From assembly GCF_013267195.1 (NCBI RefSeq), contig NZ_CP053941.1, positions 310,001 to 374,000 of the forward strand: a stretch of 64,000 bases of DNA, given 5' to 3'. The translations under genes were made by a program, and so were the position numbers. This stretch comes from Halorubrum salinarum (GTDB lineage Archaea > Halobacteriota > Halobacteria > Halobacteriales > Haloferacaceae). The notes under the pieces were generated by a model that was not told where the DNA came from, ran no database searches, and worked only from the letters and a program-made list of their open reading frames with translations. Below are positions 1-8,779 of the stretch, piece by piece; positions within the stretch are counted from its first letter, which is position 1, and every line of letters starts with the position of its first letter.

Positions 1-285
1 GAGCTGAGCATCTCAGTGACCGCGCCGTCGTCAAGGTCGGACCGGGTTGTTGTCAGCATCAAAGACGACGGACCTGGGATCCCCGAGTTAGAGAAGCGCT
101 CGTTAGAAAAGGCTCAAGAGACACCAACGGCTCACAGCACAGGCATCGGACTGTGGACGATGCAGTGGCTCACCCGACGTATCGGAGGAGCAGTGTCCGT
201 AGCGGAAAACACACACGGTGGAACGACGGTCGAATTGGAACTACCCATCTCCTTCGAGAGTAAACAGGCCCTCTCGTCGGAGTAG
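1..285 (+). CDS. Sensor histidine kinase, C-terminal fragment (5' end outside window)
   Basis: The frame is open at the first base, so only the last 94 residues are seen. They form the ATP-binding end of a histidine kinase: a G1-type motif DDGPGIP, then a G2-type motif GIGLW and closing strands ending near ELELPIS. The kinase would autophosphorylate a His upstream of the window and pass phosphate to a response regulator. Its sensor domain cannot be seen. Base composition is lower in GC than the core genes to the right, matching the accessory island, so it may be island cargo. No gene follows for about 390 bases. Confidence 0.85.
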   Translation, partial: ELSISVTAPSSRSDRVVVSIKDDGPGIPELEKRSLEKAQETPTAHSTGIGLWTMQWLTRRIGGAVSVAENTHGGTTVELELPISFESKQALSSE

Positions 286-673
286 TGTATCACTTGTAGT
301 AGGACTCGTGTCGGGTATGTACGCTCAGGGTTATTACAATCGGTTTTTTGTATACTTTGGCGAGTATTGAGGCTACACCGCACATACTTTATTGATACGG
401 AGCAATAGCCGGCACCTCATTTTTCGGGTGCCCGACACGCGCCCTGTATTCAGCACAGCCTCAAGAAACTATCAGCGCTTTAGGATTTCGACAGAGCCAC
501 ACCCAGGTGTTCGCACTGCGCCAGCGTAGTGTTCCTAACCAGGATGATCGGCACACTTGAACCTAATTGGTTCGGCGACCACCACTTGTTCTAGGGTCTA
601 CCGGCCCTTACAATCCGTAAAGTGAGCATCTCTACAATATGTGCCTCGTAGACCCAACTCTTCACCCAAATTG
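286..673. other. Intergenic, no gene recognised
   Basis: About 390 bases between the histidine kinase end and the convergent nuclease-like gene. Open frames here are short and have no recognisable product. I see no tRNA, no repeat array and no strong hairpin. It could hold a decayed gene. Confidence 0.6.
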
Positions 674-2548
674 CTAGTACCCGAATCTTTCTTGTGGGTC
701 TAGCGGGTGCTTCTCCGACGTTTCTGGGAGAAACTCCTCAAAGAGAGTTTTAAGCTCAGAGGAACTGGCATGCTCGATCTCTGGGGCATTTTGGATACAC
801 GAATACTCGAGGTCTTCTTCATAGAGCCATGCCCGCGTTTCATCATTCGGCTCTTCCCATGCCCAAACCTCCCCATTTACCTGTTTGTCGTTGTCGCTGA
901 AGGCACCGACTTTCCTCTCTAACTGTGCTGTCAGTTCCGAGAGGCGCGAATTACTGAGGTCAACCTTGGTTTCGACGACTTTGATTTCATCCGGCTTTTC
1001 GATCCAGGCGTCGATTTCTTCTCCATTCACTGTATGGCTCCAGAACACCTCTCCATCGGAGTTGCGCCGAGCAAGAACGTAGGCACACGCCAGTTCAGCT
1101 ATTGTAGACCTTGCTGAATTGATACCCGACATGAGATTCGAGTTCGCTTCGGCAATCTCAAGATAGTCGTCAGAAAGCCGGGGAGATATCTCCTCAATGA
1201 AGTCGTCTCTGTCGACTTCTATCTCCAATCGCTTCACGGGGTTCAAATCGTCTATGTTATCGATGAGGTCTTCTACCCGACGGATTTTCCACTCGCCTTC
1301 AATTTCGTAGTCAGCTCCGACGCTATCGAATATCAGCCACCCAGATGGGTCACCAACGGCTCGCGGAGGAAGACGTTGAAGAATAGCGTACGTTACAACC
1401 GACCCTTCGTCGGCCACCGGATGGTTAAACCGCGTAACATGGATGGGAACCTCCTCGTCTTCGTACTTCGAATAGCTCATCGCGAGTCCCCACAGAGTCG
1501 TTTCGATCAGAGGGACCTTGCTAAATGTGGCATTCCCGAGCCACTCGACTTGCCGACTCCAATGCAACCCGAATGCTGTCCTCGCGCTCGGACTTATATC
1601 CTCAAGCTCACGATAATCGGTCTCTCTTAGTAGAGGGCCAAAATAGGATTTGAGGGCCTTTTGCTTGGAAGTCTCCAGTAGGTCGTCGGGGCCAAGTGAC
1701 CCTGCTGACTCATATCCATTGTAGCGATCATCAATCTTCTCGATGATGGAGTCGCGTATCTTGACCCGGAACGAATTGAGCGTCGTCTTTGGCTCGTTGC
1801 TGAGTCCTTCTTCCTCCAATTCCCAGGCATCACGCGGACTCCATCTTTCACTTTCGGTGAGTTTCCCAAGCTCCACTTTGTCGAGCTGGTCATCTGGGGC
1901 CAGCTCAGACCAAGCTACCTGTAGGGTAGCTGAATAGCCGAATATTGAATTTTCCCGTGGTCCAGTATCGACCCATGTATTGTAATTTGACGGGCCATAG
2001 CCGTGTGGAAGGTTTTTTCGGCTCTGCTGGAATGCGACATAGAGCGAAAGGGCCATGCAATCGCGCTTCACCTGCTCGAAGTCGAGATTTTTATCGACTG
2101 GCTCGAGATTCTCTGAGAGGGTCTTTTTTACTTCTAGCAATGGTGTCAATGCAGATCTGGATTGCTCAATATATATGGCTGAATCGTATGGGGGCGATAT
2201 CTCCCGCAAATCTTTCTGTACCTCCCGGACGTTTCGTGAGAAATCCAGTTTCTCAGTCGAGTGTGGTACTTTGTCCAGGGTAGGTAGTTGCCGAATTGCT
2301 CGATCGCTGATATAGTCTGAATCGAGTCCCACAGCGGGACTATCTTGAGCAATGTTGACAAAATGCCGAACACCGGTTTCCAAGAAGAGTAGATGGCCTG
2401 GCGCGAAGTCTGACAACCCAATCTCTTCTTCGTCACAAAACTTAGTCATCCGGTCTCTTTGGGTGGTAAAGTCCAGTATAGAAAGCAGCGCCCAGATCCG
2501 ACCTCCCTTAGCGTACCATTCGACATCGGATTCTTCTGGCTCAGACAT
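674..2548 (-). CDS. Putative PD-(D/E)xK nuclease, large orphan protein of the island
   Basis: 624-residue acidic protein of no family I can name. The first ~450 residues show no recognisable domain. Near the C-terminus a pattern typical of PD-(D/E)xK nucleases is visible: an alpha-helical stretch with a conserved-looking Glu (AELACAY), then D513 (GEEIDAW), a 12-residue gap, and E526-T527-K528 (KVVETKVDL). D-x(n)-E-x-K is the metal-binding and catalytic core of that fold. No signal peptide or membrane segment is seen. It is divergently transcribed from the membrane-protein gene at 2647 with a ~100-base AT-rich gap. In this context a DNA-cleaving or DNA-sensing role in phage defence is the best inference; the substrate is unknown. 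Confidence 0.6.
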   Translation of the reverse strand: MSEPEESDVEWYAKGGRIWALLSILDFTTQRDRMTKFCDEEEIGLSDFAPGHLLFLETGVRHFVNIAQDSPAVGLDSDYISDRAIRQLPTLDKVPHSTEKLDFSRNVREVQKDLREISPPYDSAIYIEQSRSALTPLLEVKKTLSENLEPVDKNLDFEQVKRDCMALSLYVAFQQSRKNLPHGYGPSNYNTWVDTGPRENSIFGYSATLQVAWSELAPDDQLDKVELGKLTESERWSPRDAWELEEEGLSNEPKTTLNSFRVKIRDSIIEKIDDRYNGYESAGSLGPDDLLETSKQKALKSYFGPLLRETDYRELEDISPSARTAFGLHWSRQVEWLGNATFSKVPLIETTLWGLAMSYSKYEDEEVPIHVTRFNHPVADEGSVVTYAILQRLPPRAVGDPSGWLIFDSVGADYEIEGEWKIRRVEDLIDNIDDLNPVKRLEIEVDRDDFIEEISPRLSDDYLEIAEANSNLMSGINSARSTIAELACAYVLARRNSDGEVFWSHTVNGEEIDAWIEKPDEIKVVETKVDLSNSRLSELTAQLERKVGAFSDNDKQVNGEVWAWEEPNDETRAWLYEEDLEYSCIQNAPEIEHASSSELKTLFEEFLPETSEKHPLDPQERFGY

Positions 2549-2646
2549 CTTTTCTCAAGATAAGATTTTCAGGATAAAATAGTCATAGGTGGATTCTGAT
2601 CCTCCAGAACAACTTACAAAATGCTGTACTCATTCAAGAGATATAC

Positions 2647-4392
2647 ATGAGCCTGGACTGGGAGGACCTCCGCTCACTAATCCAATGGGTCGTCCCCTGT
2701 GTGGCCATCGGGGCTACGTTGCTCGCCGCGCTCGTCCCAAGCCTGTTCGCTGTCGATCAATCAGTCCAGGGCCTCCTCCAGACGCTCGTTACTGCCCAAG
2801 CGAGCATCCTTGCAATCGTCGTCTCAGTCACACTCCTGGCGACCCAACTGGTGGCAACGAACTACGCCCCGCGGATGTCGACGCTCCTCCTGCGAACGGA
2901 CCAGTTCAGGCAAACCTTCGCCCTATTCATCGGCTCGATCACTCTCGACCTCGTCGTGTACCTCGCCCTCGGGCAGGCCCAACACCCCCTTCTCTCCGGG
3001 CTATTTTACAGTACCCTAGTGCTGTTCGTCCTGGTCCTAGTATCGATCTACCTGTTCTCGATTGAGATGGTCACTCAATCGATTCCGGAACGCTTCGTAG
3101 AACTGTTCACCCAGACGGTCTCGCTCGAGGAGTACATCGACAAAGTCGAAGCTTACGCCGAGAGCCCGGAGTCGAACACACACCCGCTACAACCGCTTTT
3201 TCGCTATACCATGACAGCGTTGTCGAAAGGCGAGTATTCAGCTGCTACCTCGGCGTTAGACCACTATATCCCCTACACAGAGAAGACCCTCACCGAGGTC
3301 GAGGAGCGGGAGTTGTTGGATGATTCGGAGTTCGGCGCTAAGGAGGAACTGTTTGGCCCGGTCCTGAAAGACCATCTCCACCTCATCGCTCAGCACGCCG
3401 CCGAGAACGACGAATCACAAATACGGAATACGGCGATTAGGGGCCAGGTCGAGATCGGCACACAAGGGGTTGGAATTGGGCCACAGTCACGAGTCACGAA
3501 TCAGGCCTTGAGGGGGCTCCAGAACACGATTCGCGACGGGCCGTATACCGACCGCGGGTACGCCTCACTGAACCAGTGCTGGAAAGGAGTGGGCGAATTG
3601 GCCGAAGCTGCCTCTGAGGTCGAATCGAGCACGACCGTGCTTACAGCTCGTGGAATCGTACGCCGGTGGCTGCGCCATTCCGTCAGAACTGTCGAAGAAC
3701 CTGGGTGGATGTCCGACTCGTCTCGTGTCTTGTTCGAGCACCTCTGTGAGGCGCATGCAAATACGCTCGACTTAATCGGTGAGAACCAGCCTCTCAAACA
3801 GTTCGGGCCCGACGACCTACATGGCGACGGCAGACAAACACCGCCTGATGTAGTCGAACAACTGCGATATTGTCAGCAAGCACTCTTCGAGTTCACCAGC
3901 GTCTTTCTCGAGCATCGAATCGAGAACGGGCGATGGATACCGACTGAAGGCAATTACAGGCGAGCCTGGCAGAACCTCGTAATCGATACTGCTGACACTG
4001 GTGCCACTGTCTTAGCCGTTGACCTGTGCGAGGTGCTGATCCAGATGGCCTTTATCGAGAACACAGCCAAGCTCCCATCTGTTGATCGGCCCACAGCCAG
4101 GGGGATCGACCCAGTGGATCTGAACGAGGTCAGCCACTGGGTCAGAGAACTTCAGACAATCGAAGAAAAAACGGCCTCCGATGTCGTCTCTCGGGCCTTC
4201 GAGAACCTCCTATCGTACGAACCAGTGGACCCGTCGCCAAACCACTTCATCGTGACTGGTGAAGAAGAACCTGAACGAGAAGAGCTCTACCAGTTCGATG
4301 TGGACGTCGACGACTACCATGAGCTCAACACGCGAGAGGAGTACCCGGGTGCCCTTCGTCAGTTGAGAGATGAAGTTCTCAGGCCCGGATAG
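2647..4392 (+). CDS. DUF2254-like integral membrane protein with large soluble domain
   Basis: 581 residues. The N-terminus carries four predicted membrane helices (about residues 12-36, 47-72, 88-112 and 117-140). The segment with VSVTLLATQLVATNYAPR followed by a helix after RQTFALFIGS resembles DUF2254 membrane proteins. The remaining ~430 residues are cytoplasmic-looking, helical and acidic, with no motif I recognise. It starts about 100 bases from the divergent nuclease-like gene, so the two may share a regulatory region. Function is unknown; sitting among nucleases it could be a membrane effector of a defence module, but nothing in the sequence proves that. Confidence 0.65.
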   Translation: MSLDWEDLRSLIQWVVPCVAIGATLLAALVPSLFAVDQSVQGLLQTLVTAQASILAIVVSVTLLATQLVATNYAPRMSTLLLRTDQFRQTFALFIGSITLDLVVYLALGQAQHPLLSGLFYSTLVLFVLVLVSIYLFSIEMVTQSIPERFVELFTQTVSLEEYIDKVEAYAESPESNTHPLQPLFRYTMTALSKGEYSAATSALDHYIPYTEKTLTEVEERELLDDSEFGAKEELFGPVLKDHLHLIAQHAAENDESQIRNTAIRGQVEIGTQGVGIGPQSRVTNQALRGLQNTIRDGPYTDRGYASLNQCWKGVGELAEAASEVESSTTVLTARGIVRRWLRHSVRTVEEPGWMSDSSRVLFEHLCEAHANTLDLIGENQPLKQFGPDDLHGDGRQTPPDVVEQLRYCQQALFEFTSVFLEHRIENGRWIPTEGNYRRAWQNLVIDTADTGATVLAVDLCEVLIQMAFIENTAKLPSVDRPTARGIDPVDLNEVSHWVRELQTIEEKTASDVVSRAFENLLSYEPVDPSPNHFIVTGEEEPEREELYQFDVDVDDYHELNTREEYPGALRQLRDEVLRPG

Positions 4393-4519
4393 AGCCCGGG
4401 TTTTTACACCGGCTACAGCCTTCAGTGTCTGGTTTTGAATCTTGGTCTCCACCCTCATCCGATAACGGCGATATACCCTGAGAGCCAACTTAACATAGCA
4501 ACCGGACAAGACTCCTATC

Positions 4520-5830
4520 ATGGACGAGCGGTTATACGACGCGTATCAGCAAATTTGGGAACCTCCAAAGACCGACGAAGTACGTATTCAAATGGGTCAG
4601 GAATCTGCATTCAAGACGAACCTTTACAACGCAATCCGGGATCTCGGACTTGACAGAGATCACCACCGAATCACGAATAGAGGTCTCGCCAGGAAATTTC
4701 AAGAAGGACTCATCGAGATAGCCGAAACGCACGGGACAGACCTTACCGAAGACGAGTTGAGCGCTCATTTTCAGAACAAGAAGAACAATATTTTCTCGAA
4801 TTGGTTAGGGACACCACCAGGCACGTACACGCTTGTCTTCCCGATAATGATTCGGAGCAAGCATTTCCCAAATGAGGTCGAGCTCTACGAGTCGAAAATA
4901 GAGCAAATCGACGAAAGCAAGTGGGAAGACCATCTCACGACGGCCAAAAATGATGATGAGTCAAACTTCGACTCCTTCTTGGATGAACTCCCGAACGACT
5001 ACTCTGACCACCCGTTGAAACGCCGTGAGTGGACCTATTTGAAAGTCGAAATTGAAGCACGAGACGAATTCTATGGCCTATACTGGGTCTCTGAACTCAT
5101 CGAAACACGCTTCGCGGAGATAAACTTCTTCGATCAACTCTGGGTCGCAGGTATGCCGCAACCGGGGGGTTCAGACCGTCCTTCCTACGAGAAATGGACC
5201 AGACATCAAGAACCACCGTTCTACCTCATATTCCAAGAAGGGGATTTCGTTACGTATCGCCCGATGGATTTCGATTATCGGCGTTCGATAGGTCGCTTCC
5301 ATTTCAACCACACAGATGATGTCGACGAAATTAGCGACATCCCAACGTTCGACTATGATGCTGACAAGGGAACCTACGAGGGCTATATTATCAGTGCGCT
5401 ACTCGCATATCAAGATGGGATAACCGAACGGCCTGTTCGGCAATCCTTCTTCAGTTTCTGGAGGGGCATCGAGATCCTCTCAAATACCAGCGACTATTCG
5501 AACGCCAGCGACTTCGACAAAATGGTTGACCGTGGCGAATTTGCATTAGCCTATCACCATGACAGGGATGACTCGCTCCGTCCCGAATTGAAGCGGGCTA
5601 TCGAAGAGATAGAGGGGAAACGCCACGAACTCGTTCATGAAGGGCTGAAGACCGAGATTCACCGAGGTCACCGGAATGGTGCGAAATTACTGCTGGACGG
5701 GTTGTTACTCCTACACATCGACAAATACGGACAATGGGATATCGATGATATGGAGTCGTTCCTCAAACATGGCGTCGAATATCAAGAGAAGGTTCAGTTC
5801 GTCACAACGCTGCTATCGGACTTCTCGTAG
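4520..5830 (+). CDS. Putative HEPN-domain ribonuclease
   Basis: 436 residues, orphan. The C-terminal third is helical (from about residue 290) and contains R368-H369-E-L-V-H373, which fits the R-x4-6-H catalytic motif of HEPN ribonucleases, including the usual polar residue after Arg. A preceding helix (FFSFWRGIEILS) is what HEPN bundles normally show. The N-terminal ~280 residues have no recognisable fold and could be the sensor. HEPN enzymes commonly act as RNA-cleaving effectors in toxin-antitoxin and abortive-infection systems, and no antitoxin-sized partner lies next to it. It is convergent with the membrane-protein gene ending at 5845, 14 bases away. Confidence 0.6.
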   Translation: MDERLYDAYQQIWEPPKTDEVRIQMGQESAFKTNLYNAIRDLGLDRDHHRITNRGLARKFQEGLIEIAETHGTDLTEDELSAHFQNKKNNIFSNWLGTPPGTYTLVFPIMIRSKHFPNEVELYESKIEQIDESKWEDHLTTAKNDDESNFDSFLDELPNDYSDHPLKRREWTYLKVEIEARDEFYGLYWVSELIETRFAEINFFDQLWVAGMPQPGGSDRPSYEKWTRHQEPPFYLIFQEGDFVTYRPMDFDYRRSIGRFHFNHTDDVDEISDIPTFDYDADKGTYEGYIISALLAYQDGITERPVRQSFFSFWRGIEILSNTSDYSNASDFDKMVDRGEFALAYHHDRDDSLRPELKRAIEEIEGKRHELVHEGLKTEIHRGHRNGAKLLLDGLLLLHIDKYGQWDIDDMESFLKHGVEYQEKVQFVTTLLSDFS

Positions 5831-5844
5831 CGGTTCCAGGGTTA

Positions 5845-6741
5845 TCACACATTCTCGTCGTCAAGAGAGATCTCCGGCTCGTCAGGAATGTCTCCACCGT
5901 CTTCGTCGAGCTGCTCTCTGAGGTGATTAAATACGTAGACCAATCCACCGACCCATATGACGAATATACTCCCTGGCTCAAGCCATACCGGGACATCCGT
6001 GACGAATGTGAACTCCGCCACCCGAAGTAGATAGGCGAATAGTGGAACCCCGACAGAGAGAACGATCGTTACAACCGTCGCTCGGAGACTTCCTCGAATA
6101 CGTGACGGATCTAACGACTCGTGACGATCAACGAGCCGTTCTCGCTCATCTTGTAGTGACCTGATCTCGGTCATCGTCTGAATCCAGCGACGATAGTTTC
6201 GGTTGTACCGCTCGTTGGTATACATTTGCCACATATGTTCTATCTGATTATTACTCGCGATGACCGCTGAGTCAGTGAAGGTGCCAGGGTCAATGTTGGG
6301 CCCCATCCAACTCGAAGACGGCGTGAGGGCTTCTTGGATATCTTCGAAGTGTTCCTGAAGGACGTTATGCTGTTCTTCGTTTAATCGATCTACTCCAAGG
6401 TAGTCGGCAAACTCCTGCTGTAGCCTTCGTGGTGTGAGGTCGTCAGGATCGATGTCAAATTCGGTTCCGACATGATCCTCGATGAACTCGTCAACCTGAT
6501 CTGCTGCTTCCTCGCGACGTTGGTTGGCTTCCTCTTGTTCCCGAATTTGTTCGAGGGTATCTTGGAAATGCTCGTACTGAGTATCTAAGTTCCCAATACG
6601 GGCATCGATTGTCTCTATACGTCGCTCGATTCGTTCTCGTTGCGCGTTGAGGTTTGATAGGTTACTCGCCAGCAGCGCCGTGAGGATACCAATGAAGACG
6701 CTGGCTGCCCCAGCAAGTGCCGCATAGAACCCCGTAACCAT
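5845..6741 (-). CDS. Coiled-coil membrane protein, partner of the Mrr-like gene
   Basis: 298 residues. One membrane helix at the N-terminus (about residues 5-27), then a long charged coiled coil (about 30-90, with runs of E, R and Q), a soluble middle, and two more membrane helices near the C-terminus (about 218-240 and 256-277). No enzymatic motif is seen. It follows the Mrr-like nuclease gene with only 3 bases between stop and start, so the two are almost certainly one transcript. A sensor/nuclease plus membrane-effector pair is a common design in defence systems; that role is inferred. Confidence 0.65.
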   Translation of the reverse strand: MVTGFYAALAGAASVFIGILTALLASNLSNLNAQRERIERRIETIDARIGNLDTQYEHFQDTLEQIREQEEANQRREEAADQVDEFIEDHVGTEFDIDPDDLTPRRLQQEFADYLGVDRLNEEQHNVLQEHFEDIQEALTPSSSWMGPNIDPGTFTDSAVIASNNQIEHMWQMYTNERYNRNYRRWIQTMTEIRSLQDERERLVDRHESLDPSRIRGSLRATVVTIVLSVGVPLFAYLLRVAEFTFVTDVPVWLEPGSIFVIWVGGLVYVFNHLREQLDEDGGDIPDEPEISLDDENV

Positions 6742-6744
6742 TGG

Positions 6745-7941
6745 TCAGCGATCCCCCTCTTCAAGAAGCGTGTCTCCATTCACTGTGTAACTACCCCGAT
6801 CCCATTTTCCATTCTCAATGTTCTCTGTACCGGCTTCGTGACCAAACTGTCGCCATATTTCCGATAGAATAGGCTCCAAGTCACCGATCACTTCTTCAGA
6901 TCTAATCTGAACCGTCCCGTACTCTGTGGTGTAGAAGTCAGTTCCAAAGGTCGACGGATGAGAAAGTCGAATACCTCTGCCTTGGTTAGGTCGGTCAAGT
7001 TTCACTTCGCTGGCGTCTAAGAATGAGAGGAAAACGAATGCACTCCCCGAAAATCCCATCTTTGCTAACTTGGATACGACATCCCTTGTAGTCAAGACGA
7101 TGTGTGCGTCAAGTCCTATCCCAGCACCACTTTGGATTGCTCCACGAATCCATTGATCACCACCATTCCCGGCTATGATGGCCGATGTTGAAACGGACTC
7201 GTATAGCCCATCATTCTGAAAGAGTCCGTATGAGTGCTTTTCATCACTACCGAGATGATTCCCGTAAGCGATAGTGGACTTCCCTCGAGTCTCAGGGTAA
7301 CTGTGTCGCTCATAGAGAATCGGTGGATCAGGAATCTTCCCTGCTGACTTGACCTTTCTCTTCGAAAATATTCCGTTGGGGATGATATGTAGGACGACAG
7401 CTGGTCCTGATTTAATTTCACTGGCGTCGCCGTCGCGATTCCGAATTTGCTTGAGCCGATCCTGAACCAACTCCTCGATCTCTTCGATGTGGTCACTATC
7501 CCGTTGAAGATCGGCGTCGAGGTACTTCTCCGCTAATTGCTGGTGATTCTGACGTAATTCTCCGAGGATATTGTCCCGGTGGAGGAGTTTCAACCGCCAA
7601 CCGTATTCGCTCTGAATCTCGTCCTCCATCTCCAGCTCTTGCTGTCCCGTAACCCGCTGGTTAGTCACGAACAGCAGGAGGTCGTACTCCTCGTCACGGT
7701 TCTCCTCTAACTGTTCGACCTTCTCGGCGTCATCCCGTAGTTTCCGTTTCCAGTCCTTCCGCTTACTCGCGTGGGCGATTCCGTTCCGCTCACCGAGTTC
7801 GATACGGGCGTCCCAGCCACCATCAGCTCCGGCCCCGCCACTTTCGTGGACCTCATACCCTTCCTCACGGAGAAACGCCATCGAGAAATCCTCGAAACGC
7901 TGCCCGTCGATAGTTTCGAGGGCAAACTCGAGCTCGTCCAT
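6745..7941 (-). CDS. Mrr-like restriction endonuclease domain protein
   Basis: 398 residues. Residues 1-150 look like an Mrr-type restriction endonuclease domain: E17 in the first helix (RFEDFSMAFL), GADGGWD with D44, and a third motif HASKRKDWKRKL (K60/K62), where the usual (E/Q)-x-K is replaced by an S-K-R-K-D-W version. A later strand reads LLLFVTNQ. The C-terminal ~220 residues, starting near VVLHIIPNG, resemble the domain that often follows AlbA_2-type nucleic-acid-binding domains (weak recognition). It is first gene of a two-gene unit with the membrane protein at 5845. A type-IV-like restriction or abortive-infection role is likely; no methyltransferase is nearby. Confidence 0.7.
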   Translation of the reverse strand: MDELEFALETIDGQRFEDFSMAFLREEGYEVHESGGAGADGGWDARIELGERNGIAHASKRKDWKRKLRDDAEKVEQLEENRDEEYDLLLFVTNQRVTGQQELEMEDEIQSEYGWRLKLLHRDNILGELRQNHQQLAEKYLDADLQRDSDHIEEIEELVQDRLKQIRNRDGDASEIKSGPAVVLHIIPNGIFSKRKVKSAGKIPDPPILYERHSYPETRGKSTIAYGNHLGSDEKHSYGLFQNDGLYESVSTSAIIAGNGGDQWIRGAIQSGAGIGLDAHIVLTTRDVVSKLAKMGFSGSAFVFLSFLDASEVKLDRPNQGRGIRLSHPSTFGTDFYTTEYGTVQIRSEEVIGDLEPILSEIWRQFGHEAGTENIENGKWDRGSYTVNGDTLLEEGDR

Positions 7942-7990
7942 GTCTGGTATTGATGAACTCTAGCGTATAATCACTCGGGAGACAGAAGCG

Positions 7991-8758
7991 TTAGGCTTGG
8001 TCCCAGAAGCCGGCGTCGCCGTACTCGACTCGGACTACGTCCTCACATTCTTCGAGTTCTGTCTTGATCTGTTCTCGGTCGTCTCCCGTGATGTCCGCAA
8101 TCTCAGTGGTAGTGATCGGGCCGTATTCGCCAACGAGCTGGTCGTAAGTCGATGGGTCGCCGACAGGCAGGACATCGTTGTCGAGTAAGACGCCATAAGC
8201 AAGACCATATTCGAGGTGACCGCTCCACGGGATCTCGTGGTCTCCGATCGTTACATGCATGATCGGTATTGCCTCGGACTCACCCATATCGTCGATATCC
8301 CCGTACCAGTTCTCCTCAAACTCGTAGGTGTCAAAGCCTACTTCGCCTGCGAGTTCGACGAGCAGCTCACGATCCTCAATATTTCGACCTTCGGCTAACG
8401 CAACGATCCGTAAGCGCCGAAGGTAATCCCGGAAGAGATCCGGATCCAGTTCTTGGGCGACGTGTAGCGCACTCGTTGACAGCTTCGTGTTGTCGGGAAG
8501 TTCAACGACCTGAGCGTAGGGCATGTCGTACCGGGAAGACACTTCTCCCCAGTCGTTGCTGTCGAGTTCACGTGGTGTGAAGGGCTCGTAGGAGAGGTCA
8601 AAACTCAGGCCGAAGTCCTGTTCCAACTTCTTGAGGACGGGTTCGATACCCCAGCCTGTCGCGTCCCAGGCGTCGGTGTAGACGACCAGTTCGCCTTCCT
8701 GTGGCTCTTGATCGTCATCTTCTACAAGTACTGGCAGAACGGGGCCGAGTTTCCGCAC
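7991..8758 (-). CDS. DsbA-family thioredoxin-fold protein lacking the CxxC
   Basis: 255 residues. The first β-strand and helix (VVYTDAWDATGWGIEPVLKKL) and the later helical insert (STSALHVAQELDP, then LRRLRIVALAEGRNIEDRELLVELAGEVGFD) follow the DsbA/FrnE pattern. The place where the redox CxxC should be reads A-T-G-W, so thiol-disulfide exchange is not expected. The last ~60 residues look like a small winged helix (ITTTEIADITGDDREQIKTELEE). It is upstream of the Mrr-like unit on the same strand with ~50 bases between them. It may bind a partner or ligand rather than act as an oxidoreductase. Confidence 0.65.
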   Translation of the reverse strand: MRKLGPVLPVLVEDDDQEPQEGELVVYTDAWDATGWGIEPVLKKLEQDFGLSFDLSYEPFTPRELDSNDWGEVSSRYDMPYAQVVELPDNTKLSTSALHVAQELDPDLFRDYLRRLRIVALAEGRNIEDRELLVELAGEVGFDTYEFEENWYGDIDDMGESEAIPIMHVTIGDHEIPWSGHLEYGLAYGVLLDNDVLPVGDPSTYDQLVGEYGPITTTEIADITGDDREQIKTELEECEDVVRVEYGDAGFWDQA

Positions 8759-8779
8759 CCCGTGGACTACAATCCGTTC

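Noticed and set aside
8708-8779. Longer start for the short recombinase
   Set aside because: It would overlap the divergent DsbA-like gene by about 50 bases and adds no recombinase-like sequence.
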